Under the pieces are notes generated by a model that was not told where the DNA came from, did no database searches, and saw only the letters and a program-made list of their open reading frames with translations. Of a stretch of 64,000 bases of DNA, positions 42,973 through 55,168 are shown in pieces. Position 1 is the stretch's first letter, and each line of letters starts with the position of its first letter. The position numbers were made by a program, and so were the translations under genes. Origin of the DNA: Dallia pectoralis (lineage: Eukaryota > Chordata > Actinopteri > Esociformes > Umbridae); the NCBI GenBank assembly GCA_029465975.1, contig CM055747.1, forward strand, positions 10,391,390 through 10,455,389, read 5' to 3'.

Positions 42973-43536
42973 GGTAGGCATGTCCGGCACTGTGGGGGTG
43001 CATCATGCGATCTGGGCGCGCTCTGGATATGTTTTGGAAACCACAAGAACTGGCTGTCCGAGTTGCAGTCCTCCCCCCTTTTCTTTTTTTTGCTGTCTGG
43101 ACGTGTTCAGATCATCTCAAATGACTGGCTTTCCAGGCTGAGACTGACATGTGAGTGCATATTTTTTATAATCGGGGCCTATGCTGCCAACAATTTGTAT
43201 TTGTGTATAGAACTCCCTATATCTTCCTTAACGAATATCTGAACGTTATTGTTGATATGATACTCAGGGCAGTGGGCTTTTTGGCTGCCTTTGTTCCATT
43301 AGTCATGGACCTAAGAGAGTTACTTTTCTGTTTTATCACAACAATGTTCCTAGTTGTGTTGTTCTCTTTGCCAGACTGGCCCACAGTCTGCTGTTTACTG
43401 TTATCACTGTGGTGTTGGTGTTCTGGTTTTTTTATTTTCTTTTTCCTGTCAATGTGTTTAATGTGTGTTGCACCATGGATCTTATATCATAATAGGATGG
43501 TCACTTATTCTACAGCAAAATGCATTAAGATTGCTT

Positions 43537-46500
43537 ATGGCTAGCAGTGGGAGGACATTGTGTTACTCGACCTGGAATGTGAATGGTCTGGGCTGTCCAA
43601 TCAAAAGGAAGAAAATACTGGGTCATCTGAAAACTAAAAAACAAGATGTAGTATTTCTGCAGGAAACACATTGCTGTCCCCAGGAATCAGTTAAATTATG
43701 CAGAGATTGGGTGGGACATGTGTCCTTTAGTGCTGGGTCATCTAAAAGTCGAGGAGTAGCTATATTAATTAACAAAGGCTTACAATTCAGGCTCAGGAGG
43801 GAGGTTAAAGATGAGGAGGGCAGAATGATTATAATACTAGCAGAAATACAAGGACATGCTCTGATACTGGCCAATATATATGCACCCAATGCTGATCACC
43901 CCAATTTTTTTGTAGACTTAGAAAGCAAATTGCATGATATTGGACAGTATCCGGTAATTCTGGGAGGAGACTTCAATGTTGTCTTAGATCAAATTCTCGA
44001 TAGAAGTAGGCCAACATTAAGTAGAATGCCTAACTCTGTTCTGCTTGTGAGAAGAATGTGTTCACGTATGGGCCTATCAGATGTGTGGAGGCTGAACCAT
44101 CCAACGGACAGGGACTATACTTTCTACTCCCACAAAATATATACAAGAATAGATTTTTTTCTAATTTCTAGCTCCTTGCTGCCTGTAACATTATCCTGTG
44201 TAATTGATAGCATTCTGTTAACAGACCATGCCATGGTCAGGCTACAAATGACCCCATATCAGGAGGCAGAAAAACCACAGATATGGCGTTTTAATTCTTC
44301 TTTATTGCAAGATGTGGGATTTAAGGAAGATCTTCGAACCCAGATTAGGCTATATCTAGAGACCAATGTCCCCACAGCTCCCTCTGTCATAGTGGCCTGG
44401 GAAGCCATGAAGGCCTTTCTAACGGGGTTTATTATTCAATATTCTTCTCATAAGAAGAAGGTCAATGCTGCTAAACTCACAGATCTAGAGAGGAGAATTA
44501 AGAACACTGAAGCTAAATTAAAAAATAATATATCTGAACCTATTTTAAAAGACTTGACCCGGCTTAAATATGACTATAATATTATAATATCCAGAAAAAC
44601 TGAATATCTTTTGTTTAGGGCCAGGCAGACTACCTTTGAATCGGGGGATAAAGCAGGAAAGTTTTTGGCAAGATACATTAAACAAAAAGAGTCCAAATCC
44701 TTAGTTGCAGCAGTGACGGCTGAGGATAGAAGACTTGCAACAAAATCCAGGGAAATAAATGATGTATTCAAGGAATTCTATATAAATCTTTATACATCTG
44801 AAACCACTGCCACAGACGAGGAGATAATGTCATTCCTTAACAAATTAAACCTTCCTAAGCTGAGTGTCTCACAACAGCAGGACTTAGATTTACCTATTAG
44901 TTCACAGGAGATACTTGATGCAATTAAGGCCCTACCATCAGGTAAATCCCCAGGCCAAGATGGGTTTACAGCTGAATTCTTTAAGTGTTATGCAGAAGAT
45001 ATATTGCCACTATTTCAAAATATGCTTGCAGAAGCATTTGAATGTGGCAAACTGCCGCCCTCCTTAAACCAAGCCATTATCACACTTATACTTAAAAAAG
45101 AAAAGGACCCGACTGACTGTAAGAACTATCATCCAATAAGCATAATATCTGTTGATTGTAGGCTGCTGTCTAAAATACTTGCAAATAGATTGGATAAAAC
45201 ACTTGGGTCACTTATCCATCCTGACCAGGTGGGCTTTATTAGACAGAGGAATTCTTCTGATAATGTGAGACGCCTTATAAATATTATGTGGTCAGTGCGG
45301 GACTCCAACGATCCAACAGCAGCTATCTCACTCGACGCCGAGAAAGCATTTGATAGGTTGGAGTGGCGGTATATGTTTCATACAATTTTGGATTTGGTCA
45401 AACCTTTCTCAGATGGATAGATACTCTTTACACAGACCCACAGGCCGCGGTGAGAACAAATGGTCTCATTTCCTCTTATTTCACACTTCATAGTGGCACC
45501 CGGCAGGGTTCTGCACTGTCGCCGGGACTTTTCTGTCTGGCTCTTGAGCCTCTTGCGGCAGCTATTCGCATGACTCAGAATATTCAGGGTGTTATAATTA
45601 ATGGGTCTGCACATAAGCTGTTGCTCTAGGCGGACGACATTTTGTGGCTTGCCTCGGACCCGGCCAGATCCGTCCCGGCATTACTGGACGTTATTGATTC
45701 GTTCTCCAGGATTTCAGGGTATAAAGTCAACTGGTCTAAGTCAGAGGCCCTTCCACTGACTTCATACTGCCCAAAAACTTTATTCCAGGCGGGGCTGTTT
45801 CAGTGGCCTACTGAAGGCATAAAATATCTTGGCATTCTCTTTCCACATCAAATTGACAAAATAATAGAGAGTTTGGACCCACTTCTTAATAAAATTTCAT
45901 CAGATACAGATAGATGGTCACCACTATTCTTATCACTATGGGGAAAGGTCAATGTCCTGAAGATGAATTGCATCCCGAGGTTAAACTATTTGCTTCAATG
46001 TCTTCCTATTGCAATACCCCATAAGTATTTTAAAAGGTTTGACCACATTTGCAAAAGGTTCTTATGGAATGGTAAACGTGCAAGGATAAAATTGGAAAGG
46101 TTTCAGGTTCCAGTCGATAAGGGTGGCATGGGCCTCCCCAAACTCGCCCTGTATTATGCCTTCTGCCTGAGACATATAGCTCAGTGGACACTGCCACCTG
46201 AGAGAGCTCCTCCCTGGTTCCAGATTGAACGGAGATTGTTCCTCCCACTCACCCCTATAGATGCTCTGTCAAGCAATATACCATCCATATTAAGAACTCA
46301 CCCGATCATATCCAACCTCTGTAATGTATGGAAAAAGTTTTCTAAAGCTTTTAATGTCAATGTCTATCTTAATTCTGAATCTTGTATTTGGAATAACCCA
46401 AAGTTGCGTATTAACAAACACTCCCTTCTATGGAAAGAATGGGTGGAAAAAGGCATTATTACACTAGCAAACCTATATGGGAGGGATAATATAAAGGCAT

Positions 46501-49500
46501 TATTACACTAGCAAACCTATATGAGAGGGATAATATAAAGGCATTATTACACTAGCAAACCTATATGAGAGGGATAATATAAAGGCATTATTACACTAGC
46601 AAACCTATATAAGAGGGATAATATAAAGTCATTATTACACTAGCAAACCTATATGAGAGGGATAATATAAAGTCATTATTACACTAGCAAACCTATATGA
46701 GAGGGATAAAATAAAGGCATTATTACACTAGCAAACCTATATGAGAGGGATAATATAAAGTCAATAATACACTAGCAAACCTATATGAGAGGGATAAAAT
46801 AAAGGCATTATTACACTAGCAAACCTATATGAGAGGGATGATATAAAGTCATTATTACACTAGCAAACCTATATGAGAGGGATAATATAAAGGCATTATT
46901 ACACTAGCAAACCTATATGAGAGGGATAATATAAAGTCATTATTACACTAGCAAACCTATATGAGAGGGATAATATAAAGTCATTATTACACTAGCAAAC
47001 CTATATGAGAGGGATAATATAAAGTCATTATTACACTAGCAAACCTATATGAGAGGGATAATATAAAGTCATTATTACACTAGCAAACCTATATGAGAGG
47101 GATAATATAAGGTCATTATTACACTAGCAAACCTATATGAGAGGGATAATATAAAGTCATTATTACACTAGCAAACCTATATTAGAGGGATAATATAAAG
47201 TCATTATTACACTAGCAAACCTATATGAGAGGGATAATATAAAGTCATTATTACACTAGCAAACCTATATGAGAGGGATAATATAAAGTCATTATTACAC
47301 TAGCAAACCTATATGAGAGGGATAATATAAAGGCATTATTACACTAGCAAACCTATATGAGAGGGATCATATAAAGGAATTATTACACTAGCAAACCTAT
47401 ATGAGAGGGATAATATAAAGGAATTATTACACTAGCAAACCTATATGAGAGGGATAATATAAAGGCATTATTACACTAGCAAACCTATATGAGAGGATAA
47501 TATAAAGTCATTATTAGACTAGCAAACCTATATGAGAGGGATAATGTAAAGGCATTATTACACTAGCAAACCTATATGAGAGGGATAATGTAAAGTCATT
47601 ATTACACTAGCAAACCTATATGAGAGGGATAATATAAAGGCATTATTACACTAGCAAACCTATATGAGAGGGATAATATAAAGTCATTATTACACTAGCA
47701 AACCTATATGAGAGGGATAATATAAAGTCATTATTACACTAGCAAACCTATATGAGAGGGATAATATAAAGGCATTATTACACTAGCAAACCTATATGAG
47801 AAGGATAATATAAAGTCATTTGAAAGGTTGGCGAATACAATCTGCTACAATCTGCCCAGTTATTTACTGTCATAGGGACGGGAATAGAACCTCAGCAGTC
47901 AAACCTTCTCTCTCAGACTATATGAGAGGGATAATATAAAGTCATTATTACACTAGCAAACCTATATGAGAGGGATAATATAAAGGCATTATTACACTAG
48001 CAAACCTATATGAGAGGGATAATATAAAGTCATTAATACACTAGCAAACCTATATGAGAGGGATAAAATAAAGGCATTATTACACTAGCAAACCTATATG
48101 AGAGGGATAATATAAAGTCATTATTACACTAGCAAACCTATATGAGAGGGATAATATAAAGGCATTATTACACTAGCAAACCTATATGAGAGGGATAATA
48201 TAAAGTCATTATTACACTAGCAAACCTATATGAGAGGGATAATATAAAGTCATTATTACACTAGCAAACCTATATGAGAGGGATAATATAAAGTCATTAT
48301 TACACTAGCAAACCTATATGAGAGGGATAATATAAAGTCATTATTACACTAGCAAACCTATATGAGAGGGATAATATAAAGTCATTATTACACTAGCAAA
48401 CCTATATGAGAGGGATAATATAAAGTCATTATTACACTAGCAAACCTATATGAGAGGGATAATATAAAGTCATTATTACACTAGCAAACCTATATGAGAG
48501 GGATAATATAAAGGCATTATTACACTAGCAAACCTATATGAGAGGGATAATATAAAGTCATTATTACACTAGCAAACCTATATGAGAGGGATAATATAAA
48601 GTCATTATTACACTAGCAAACCTATATGAGAGGGATAATATAAAGGCATTATTACACTAGCAAACCTATATGAGAAGGATAATATAAAGTCATTTGAAAG
48701 GTTGGCGAATACAATCTGCTACAATCTGCCCAGTTATTTACTGTCATAGGGACGGGAATAGAACCTCAGCAGTCAAACCTTCTCTCTCAGACTATATGAG
48801 AGGGATAATATAAAGTCATTATTACACTAGCAAACCTATATGAGAGGGATAATATAAAGGCATTATTACACTAGCAAACCTATATGAGAGGGATAATATA
48901 AAGTCATTTGAAAGGTTGGCGAATACAATCTGCTACAATCTGCCCAGTTATTTACTGTCATAGGGACGGGAATAGAACCTCAGCAGTCAAACCTTCTCTC
49001 TCAGACTATGAAAATAATGGGTGTGGGACATGAGGCTGCTATTTTTTATGCAATGTTACTCCGACAGACAGTTTTCGTATCTTATGCAACAATGTTAACT
49101 TGGTCGGCAGACTTAAACATTGACTTCACACATAAAGAGTGGGATCGTATTTGTGAAAACACAGAGGGTTTCAAGAGACATTAAAATTAGATTAATCCAG
49201 TTTAAGATTCTTAATCGCTTTTATTGGACTCCGACTCGGCTATTTAGGCTGAAGTTGAGGGAGAACGCAGAATGCTGGAAGTGCTGTAGTTCGGAGGGCA
49301 CTCTTATTCATCTGCTCTGGGAATGTCCCATGATTCAGAGTTACTGGCTAAAGATTCATGATCGTATTGAAAACATTACCCGGACTAGTTTGGATTTCTG
49401 CCCGAGGCTGTATGTTTTAAACGATCCACAGAAGACACCGAACTGCGGAGTAGGGGACTTTATTCAGACCAGTATAATGGTTGGAAAACAAATTATAATG

Positions 49501-49659
49501 AGAAACTGGAAGAAGGAAGGTGAGCCCTCTTTCCAAGAGTGGAACACGGAGTTGGCAAAAGTGGCATCATACGAAAATATCTCTTACAACATCAATGGTA
49601 TGGCGGAAAAATATGTGGCGAAATGGGGAAAATACGTGCAATATATTGCTGCTAGATGA
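43537..49659 (+). pseudogene. L1/Tx1-type ORF2 (endonuclease-RT), split by its own minisatellite
   Basis: MASSGRTLCYSTWNVNGLG at 43537 starts the APE endonuclease (FLQETHC, NIYAPNADHPNFF, GGDFNVVLD, LTDHAMVRL). The RT has GKSPGQDGFTAEFFK, IISVDCRLLSKILANRLD, FIRQRNSSDNVR and SLDAEKAFDRLEW. A frameshift near 45395 and a TAG at 45627-45629, exactly where Tyr of the YADD box should be, inactivate it. Coding sequence continues to LYGRDNIK (about 46500), is then interrupted by the tandem array, and resumes with SFERLANTI at about 48905. After another frame change near 49145 it ends with NRFYWTPTRLFRLKLRENAE and a CWKC...HLLWECP cluster at 49659. Confidence 0.88.
46452..49008. repeat. 44-bp minisatellite arising from LINE ORF2, about 50 copies
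   Basis: The unit AAAGTCATTATTACACTAGC, then AAACCTATATGAGAGGGATAATAT, repeats with period exactly 44. The first copy (46452-46495) still encodes the ORF2 residues GIITLANLYGRDNIK. A non-repeat segment of about 110 bp (TTTGAAAGGTTGGCGAATAC...TCTCTCAGACTAT) occurs three times, at about 47818, 48692 and 48905; only the last leads on into unique ORF2 sequence. This gives a higher-order structure of about 31, 17 and 2-3 copies. Units alternate between GGCATT and GTCATT variants. Confidence 0.95.
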
Positions 49660-49985
49660 AAGCTTGGTGATTATTGTTAAACTGCTCATTTGATCCATGT
49701 GTGCTTTTTGTTTGTGTTTTTATTATTATTATTTTTTTTCTTGTAATTTATTTATCTGATTTCTATTATCTCCTTGGGCTAAGTTATTTTTATTCTTCTT
49801 ATTCAAAATGTAATATCACTACAGGATACATGTTAAGATGTCAACTGTAATGTTGTCTATGATGTTGGTTACAGTGTAGTAGCGATGTTTGAAAACCCAA
49901 TAAAATACTAATTACAAAAAAAAGAATGCAGTCTTGGGGCGGGCCTCTGTTGACAATGGAACCTGCCAATAACCACTCCTTAGGT

Positions 49986-50441
49986 CTAGCGAGGAGAACC
50001 ACACCGGTCCAGTGACTCATCAACTCTGTGCAGAGGGTATGAGTCCTTAACGGTGATGTCATTCAGTTGACGGAAGTCAACACAGTATCGCCAGGTTCCG
50101 TCTTTCTTCTTTACCAGTACCACTGGTGACATCCATGGACTGTCTGATGGTTCCACCACCCCTGCTGCGCGCATCTCCTCCAGGCACTGGTCCGCCGCTG
50201 CTTGCTTCATGAGTGGCAGTCGTCTTGGGCGTTGACGTTTTGGGTGGGCGGTTCCCGTGTCAATCTCATGTTGCAGTATGTGTCTACGACCCATGTCTGT
50301 TGGACCTGTGCCGAACGCTGTACGGTGTTCGTAAATGATGTCCCATAGCCGCTGTTGTTGCATCTCGGATAACCCTTCTCGGTTCTGTTCCATCACAAAC
50401 TCACTGTCTCCTCGACGGCTTGATCTGTCGTTGTCCCACAT
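49986..50441 (-). pseudogene. Gypsy RT, N-terminal part
   Basis: HEIDTGTAHPKRQRPRRLP, then PSDSPWMSPVVLVKKKDGTW and RYCVDFRQLNDITVKDSYPL: the thumb-proximal and motif A-upstream part of a Ty3/Gypsy RT. It is separated by the L1 insertion from the rest of the RT at 40970-42016. Confidence 0.85.
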
Positions 50442-50753
50442 ACAGCTGCGGCCCTGCTTACTATTGCGCCGGGTAATCGAGTCTCGTGTTCATGGAGCAG
50501 CTGTTGTGGAGCCAGCGGGCCACTTCCAATGGTACCAGTAGTTCCCGTGCCTCTGCCAGTCTCTCCCAGGAATTGCAAGTCTGTAATAGTGTGATGCGAG
50601 AGAAAGGAGTGTACCTGGTCTGTTGGTGGTTTGATGGTGGTTTCCGGCACTTGTGTTTCATACCGTATGGATGCAGTAGGATTGGGGTCCTCTACCTTTC
50701 TGCGTCCTTCTCCGTTTGGGCCGGGCCTATGAGGTACTAGTGGAAAGAGATTG

Positions 50754-51083
50754 TTATGCCCCAATAACACTGTGTTCTTGACTAAATCTAACACACAACC
50801 AGTGGCTCTCAGAAAATCTATTCCTAGTAGGCATTTTAGTGTTGACCTTGCTCTGCCCTAACATTGTAGCCTTATCACCAGTAACTGTGATCAATGGGAG
50901 GGTTGTGGGAAAGAGTACCTGTTCTTCCCCGATCAGGTCAGGCCAGATGAGGGGGACTGTAGAGCCTGTGTCGATTAGTGAATTTACTGACCTCCCTTTT
51001 ATTTCAATTAACAACCGGCACTCCCTTTCTCCTGGTGTTCCCGAAACGCTAGCCCCTGTGACATAATTATTCCTAGCTGACAT
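50754..51083 (-). pseudogene. Gypsy aspartic protease region
   Basis: The block GRSVNSLIDTGSTVPLIWPD contains the catalytic DTGS of a retropepsin, with ITVTGDKATMLG after it. It lies between gag and RT as expected. The frame is broken after about residue 80, and a further linker frame runs to 50441. Confidence 0.8.
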
Positions 51084-51101
51084 GGGGGGAACAGTACTGT
51101 G

Positions 51102-52721
51102 TTAGGGACGGTGGGACTGTTCTCTACACCGCCCCAGCGTAGTTTCCCTGCGATGAACTGTGGTGTTGTGTGTCATCTTGTGCTGGTCAGTGATATTGGA
51201 TGTGGCCCTTCTGCCCACACCGCCAACAGGTCTGACTTTGCGGGTCTGGCATGTACGCTCGACTCTGGTTTTGTGGTGTTGGTGGCATTCGGGGCTGAGT
51301 TGTCCGTCGTTGGTGAGGTATGTTCTCCCTTCCCTCTTCAAAATGTACTCCACCTCCTGGGCACGTTCCAGCGCTTCTTCCCAGGACCCGGGGTTGTTAA
51401 GCCGTACCTGTTGTCTCAGCGCGTGAGGTGTCAGCCCACTGATGAATGCCTCTTTGGCTAAGAGGGACCGCTGCTCATCCTGGAACTCAGGGAATGCTTT
51501 CCTGGCTAGATGTCGTAACTCTGCGGCGTAGACCCCCAGCTTCTCCCCGTCCTTACGGGCCCTCTCATTAAATCTTCGTCTAGCCGCTGAACTGGACATT
51601 GGGTCTCCAAACTGTCTCTCTATAGCGCGTGCAATTGCTAGTGGGTCGGTCATTTCCACAGCAGTGAGGTCCAACAACACCCGACGAGCTTCGCCTTCCA
51701 GTACAGCTGCCAACTGCATTGCACTCCATTGGTTGGCACTAGCTACCAGCTTGAATTGAGTCCAATAGGTCTCCCATACCGTACTACCATCATAACGGCC
51801 TACTTTCACGCTCTGTCTGCTTCGGTGAGCTGCTGCCGGATTAATTGACGAGACTTCAACCAGAGCAGCAGTGATAGCTTCAGCCAAAGCTGCTATGCCC
51901 ATAGACGTAGCATCGGTTGGTTGGGACACCTCCTCCACTTTTCCCCCACTACACGTTTCCCAGCTACTTGGTCTGAGCACTGTCAGGGGAACTGCCATTC
52001 TGGGGTTACTAACACTCTCTATTGTTGGGACAAGCTGGCTTACTGGAGTGCTCTGGTATACTGGTGGCAAGCTACTACTTACATTAACAGGTGCTAGCCT
52101 TACTGGGGTTGTGTAACTGATTGGGTCAACGTAGCTAGCAGGGCTAGCATAGCTAGTGGGACCAACGTGGCTAGCGGGGCTAGCGTAGCTAGTGGGACCA
52201 ACGTGGCTAGCGAGGCCAAACTAGCTAGCGGGGCTAACGTGGCTAGCGGAGCTAACGTGGGTAGCGAGAACAACGTAGCTAGCGGAGCTAACGTGGCTAG
52301 CGGGGCTAACGTGGCTAGTGGAGCTAACGTGGGTAGCAAGGCCAACGTAGCTAGCGGGGCTAACGTGGCTATTATTCACTTGTTTGCTCGGACGATTAGC
52401 AGCATAATCATCCCTGTTGCATGCTACGCTAGTATCCCCCTTAACCTTAACAGCATCGTTGTAGGTTGTCCTCAACCACGTGTTGAAGTCAGCTTCCTCT
52501 GCGTCATCTTGGCATCCCATCCCACGAAGCTTGCCATGACCAGCATCCGTCCAGCCTACCTCGCTCCGGTCGGTAGTGTTTCTCGACTCCACCTCCTGAG
52601 TAGGTGTTGGGTCCCTTTCGACCTGCCATAGGATGCACTTTCCTCTCCCATGAGTTTCTCTTCTCTGCCCTCTGCCATCTCCCGACTCCGGTGGTGTTAG
52701 CATACCCCTGGTCTTGTCCAT
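51102..52721 (-). pseudogene. Gypsy gag
   Basis: Likely start MDKTRGMLTPPESGDGRG near 52721. The N-terminal part contains six-residue SHVSPA / SYVGPT repeats (52140-52380). The capsid-like part has VGRYDGSTVWETYWTQFK, AVLEGEARRVLLDL and EAFISGLTPHALRQQ. A zinc knuckle is recognisable in another phase near 51195-51230 as CWRCGQKGHIQYH, but the last Cys position is TGA. An in-frame TAG lies near 52218. Clearly inactive. Confidence 0.8.
52130..52375. repeat. 18-bp tandem repeat within gag
   Basis: Units such as GCTAGCGGGGCTAACGTG repeat with period 18 and frequent GCTAGC cores, producing hexapeptide repeats in gag and a shadow NVASGA repeat on the other strand. Confidence 0.85.
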
Positions 52722-52769
52722 GGTGTCTGTTAATAAGCTCCGAGGGTTTAATCCCACTTCTGACACCAA

Positions 52770-53128
52770 TGTAGCGTTGCAGAGAAACAGACAACTTCAC
52801 GAGACACAAAGAGGCAGAGATCACCGTTCGGTTTGATAGCTCCATGAGCCCAGATATATTTCCTCGTGCTCAAACACGACAGCTACTGAGATGTCCGCCG
52901 AAACAAAACACACTGACTAGCTTGGTGAATTAACCAGAACAAAACCGCACTCCTAGTCACCCAGTAGCAGAGAGAGCGACACTTAAGCCTTTACCCCTTT
53001 TTCCCCTATCTGTAATTCCCGCCCCCTTAACCTTTCCCCCAATACCTGACTAGGCTAGACATCTCCCCCAATTGACCAATCAAAAATTTAACCAAGGTCA
53101 AACAAACCCCCCCCAATGTTACACTACA
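52770..53128 (-). repeat. Gypsy 5' LTR and primer-binding region
   Basis: 359 bp. Ends are TGTAG (plus reading, 52770) and CTACA (53124-53128), a perfect short inverted repeat. On the minus strand, TTGGTGTCAGAAGTGGGAT directly follows the LTR (52769 downward), the position of a tRNA primer site with the canonical TGG start. Confidence 0.88.
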
Positions 53129-53705
53129 TTTTAAAAGAAATACTGTGAACTGATCATTCAAACCTGCAGTAGAATGTGGAAGCGCTTAATTAAAAAAATA
53201 TCTATATTCAATATATTAAGCTATTCGTGTAGCAGATTAAGCTACACTAAGTTGTTTCCGTCTGCAATGACTACTGAATGTTAACCGTTTTACCCTATGA
53301 TGTGAAACTGCAAGTTATTTGCATTTTGCTAGCTCACTTTTCACTGTACGTAACACGTGTACCAGCTTGTGTGTGATAAGATGCTTGTCGAAATTTTATT
53401 TTATTTTGAATTTTTTACACAGCTAAGTCTTCAGACTAAAGTGGTTTAATTTAGGCATGCTTGTCTGAACAACGTATATTTTGCATCAGATGGGCCATTA
53501 GCTATGATATTGAAACACCTGTACTAGTAAATAAAGTATATTGCTTATTTAATTATGATTTATGCGCCCACTTGTCTGACAACAGAAATACAACAGAGTG
53601 AAATCTGTGATTTTACACAGCACTACATATTCTGAGGGCATGGTTGTATCTTTTGGACATACATGTGGGCTTCCTGACTTTGCTAAAATCGTAAAAATAC
53701 TCAGC
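53129..53705. other. No gene seen
   Basis: AT-rich DNA. No cadherin words are found here, so the protocadherin pseudo-exon left of the Gypsy element does not resume on this side. Confidence 0.45.
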
Positions 53706-54232
53706 ACAGTATCATGAGATTTCGTGAAATAGACACGATTTTTGGACCCAAAATGTCTGACATCCACACGTAAAAGGTAGTTTTTTCGTGTCCTGGACAC
53801 GATTATCTTGAGCTGTTGAAAGCAAGTGTCGTGATTGGTTGACTCAACATGCATTTCAACCAGGAAGTGGGCGTAGCTTGAATTGTAAACGCGACGGACT
53901 TAACTTTCTGGAATATAACTCTTTTTATTACTATAAATATTAAACGAAAGCCTGACTCTTACTCTTGCCCTAAACCTTAACCTTAACCAATACCTAACAT
54001 TTTGATTTACTTATTTGTTCAACGTGTTGTTGACCAAAAACGTTTGTTGTGCTTTTTTGTGTGTGTGTGACGATTTTCCGTGGAGTCGTAAATATTACGT
54101 GTCCTGTACACAAAAAAAGTTATCGTGTCCAGGACACGAAAAAACGAACTTTTACGTGTGCATGTCACAAATGTTGGATACAAAAATCGTGTCTATTTCA
54201 CGAAAACCTGTGATATCGTGTTGAAATACTGG
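53706..54232. mobile_element. MITE with about 110-bp terminal inverted repeats
   Basis: The left arm (53706-53813) and right arm (54115-54232) are inverted copies sharing TTCGTGAAATAGACACGATT, ACACGTAAAAG and TTTTTTCGTGTCC. Each arm carries the internal near-palindrome CGTGTCC-T-GGACACG. The centre is about 300 bp and non-coding. The family is unknown to me. Confidence 0.85.
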
Positions 54233-54344
54233 TTGTGTCACAGAAAGTGTCGTTCATTATCGAACATTTCACATTGTCACAGTTTGGTATATTACACACA
54301 CACCATGTATTCCCTTCTCTGGTGGGGCATTTGATAAATTGTCT

Positions 54345-54830
54345 CTATCTGGGGAGTTCGTGACTGAGGTTCCCTTTGTTAAAGTCCCCCAGAACGATAA
54401 CCAAGGAGTCCGGGTTGGCTCGTTCCACGTTCAGTATCTGGTCGGCTAGCAGGCGCTGGGCATCTTTAACATGCGCGCCCGGTGTGATGTAAACACCAAC
54501 CAGAATGAACGAGGCGAACTCATGGGGCGAGTAAAAAGGTTTACAGTTTATAAAAAAATATTCCAGGTTCGGAAAACAGTGTTGTAGAATCACTGTGACA
54601 TCTACACACCAGCTACAGTTTATGAAAAAACAAATACCTCCTCCTTTCGATTTCCCGGATAGAGCTGCGTCCCGGTCGGCTCTCAGTAGCCTGAAGCCGG
54701 GCAGAGTGCGGTATCAGATCACCCAGCCATTACTCCTTGAAGCAAAGTACGGAGGCAGTTAGAAAGTCTCTGTTTTTCGATATCAGCAGCTGTAGTTCGT
54801 CCATTTTATTGCACAGTGCTTCTTATCTGG
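54345..54830 (-). mobile_element. Rex1/L2-type LINE endonuclease fragment
   Basis: The minus strand encodes LQHCFPNLEYFFINCKPFYS, EFASFILVGVYITPGAHVKD and SLVIVLGDFNKGNLSHELPR, and upstream, in broken frames, words such as GFRLLRADRDAALSGKSK. This is the N-terminal endonuclease of Rex1-like elements (GDFN motif intact). Only the endonuclease region is present. Confidence 0.8.
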
Positions 54831-55106
54831 AATCAATGGAATCCAATATCAAAGATTTGGATACAAATCCGTTCAGTCACTCTGCAGAAGAGAATCCGAC
54901 ACAGCTGGCAACGATGTGTCCAAATGTTCCTTTGGTAGAATGTCACTCACTGGGACAGACTCGCCATCGAAGTCGGTATGGTTTGGAACCAAACTAAACG
55001 ATTACATTGCATAACAACTTTTACGTAATACAGCGCCCCTGGTGGAGGTGGTTCGATTCCACACGCTGGCGTTCTTGTTTTAACATAAATGCATGGTATA
55101 TATGTT

Positions 55107-55168
55107 CACTAGTAACGTAATCGCGTGTTCCTACAATAGTTCCCAGGGAACGTAATTCTTGAGATATA
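55107..55168 (-). repeat. Dispersed repeat, copy 2 of 2 in the window
   Basis: Inverted relative to 3512-3573. The palindrome GTTCCC-A-GGGAAC is conserved. Confidence 0.7.

Larger units (their letters stand above)
42017..49922 (+). mobile_element. L1/Tx1-like LINE inserted in the Gypsy RT
   Basis: 7.9-kb plus-strand insertion bounded by a perfect 16-bp target duplication AGAATGCAGTCTTGGG (42001-42016 and 49923-49938). It has a 5' untranslated region, ORF1, ORF2, a poly(A) signal AATAAA (about 49898) and an A tail. Essentially full length, enlarged by an internal minisatellite of about 2.5 kb. ORF1 and ORF2 are both broken. Confidence 0.93.
39358..53128 (-). mobile_element. Ty3/Gypsy LTR retrotransposon, dead, with a nested L1
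   Basis: Minus-strand element: intact 5' LTR at the right (52770-53128), then gag, protease, RT, RNase H, integrase, and a 3' LTR at the left cut down to 93 bp (39358-39450). The RT is interrupted by the L1/Tx1-like insertion at 42017-49922. Without that insertion the element is about 5.9 kb. Stops and frameshifts in nearly every domain, plus a changed RT active site, show it is inactive. No matching 5-bp duplication is found at the outer ends (TATAC and TTTTA), suggesting later rearrangement at one side. Confidence 0.9.

Noticed and set aside
43155..43544. Hydrophobic 129-codon frame before LINE ORF2
   Set aside because: Lies in the inter-ORF region of the L1-like element and runs past the ORF2 start; probably not a protein.
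46452..48905. Regular direct repeats that could suggest a CRISPR array
   Set aside because: Units are head-to-tail 44-mers without spacers, derived from LINE ORF2, in a vertebrate genome.
52167..52631. Plus-strand NVASGA repeat protein
   Set aside because: Antisense shadow of the 18-bp repeats in the Gypsy gag.
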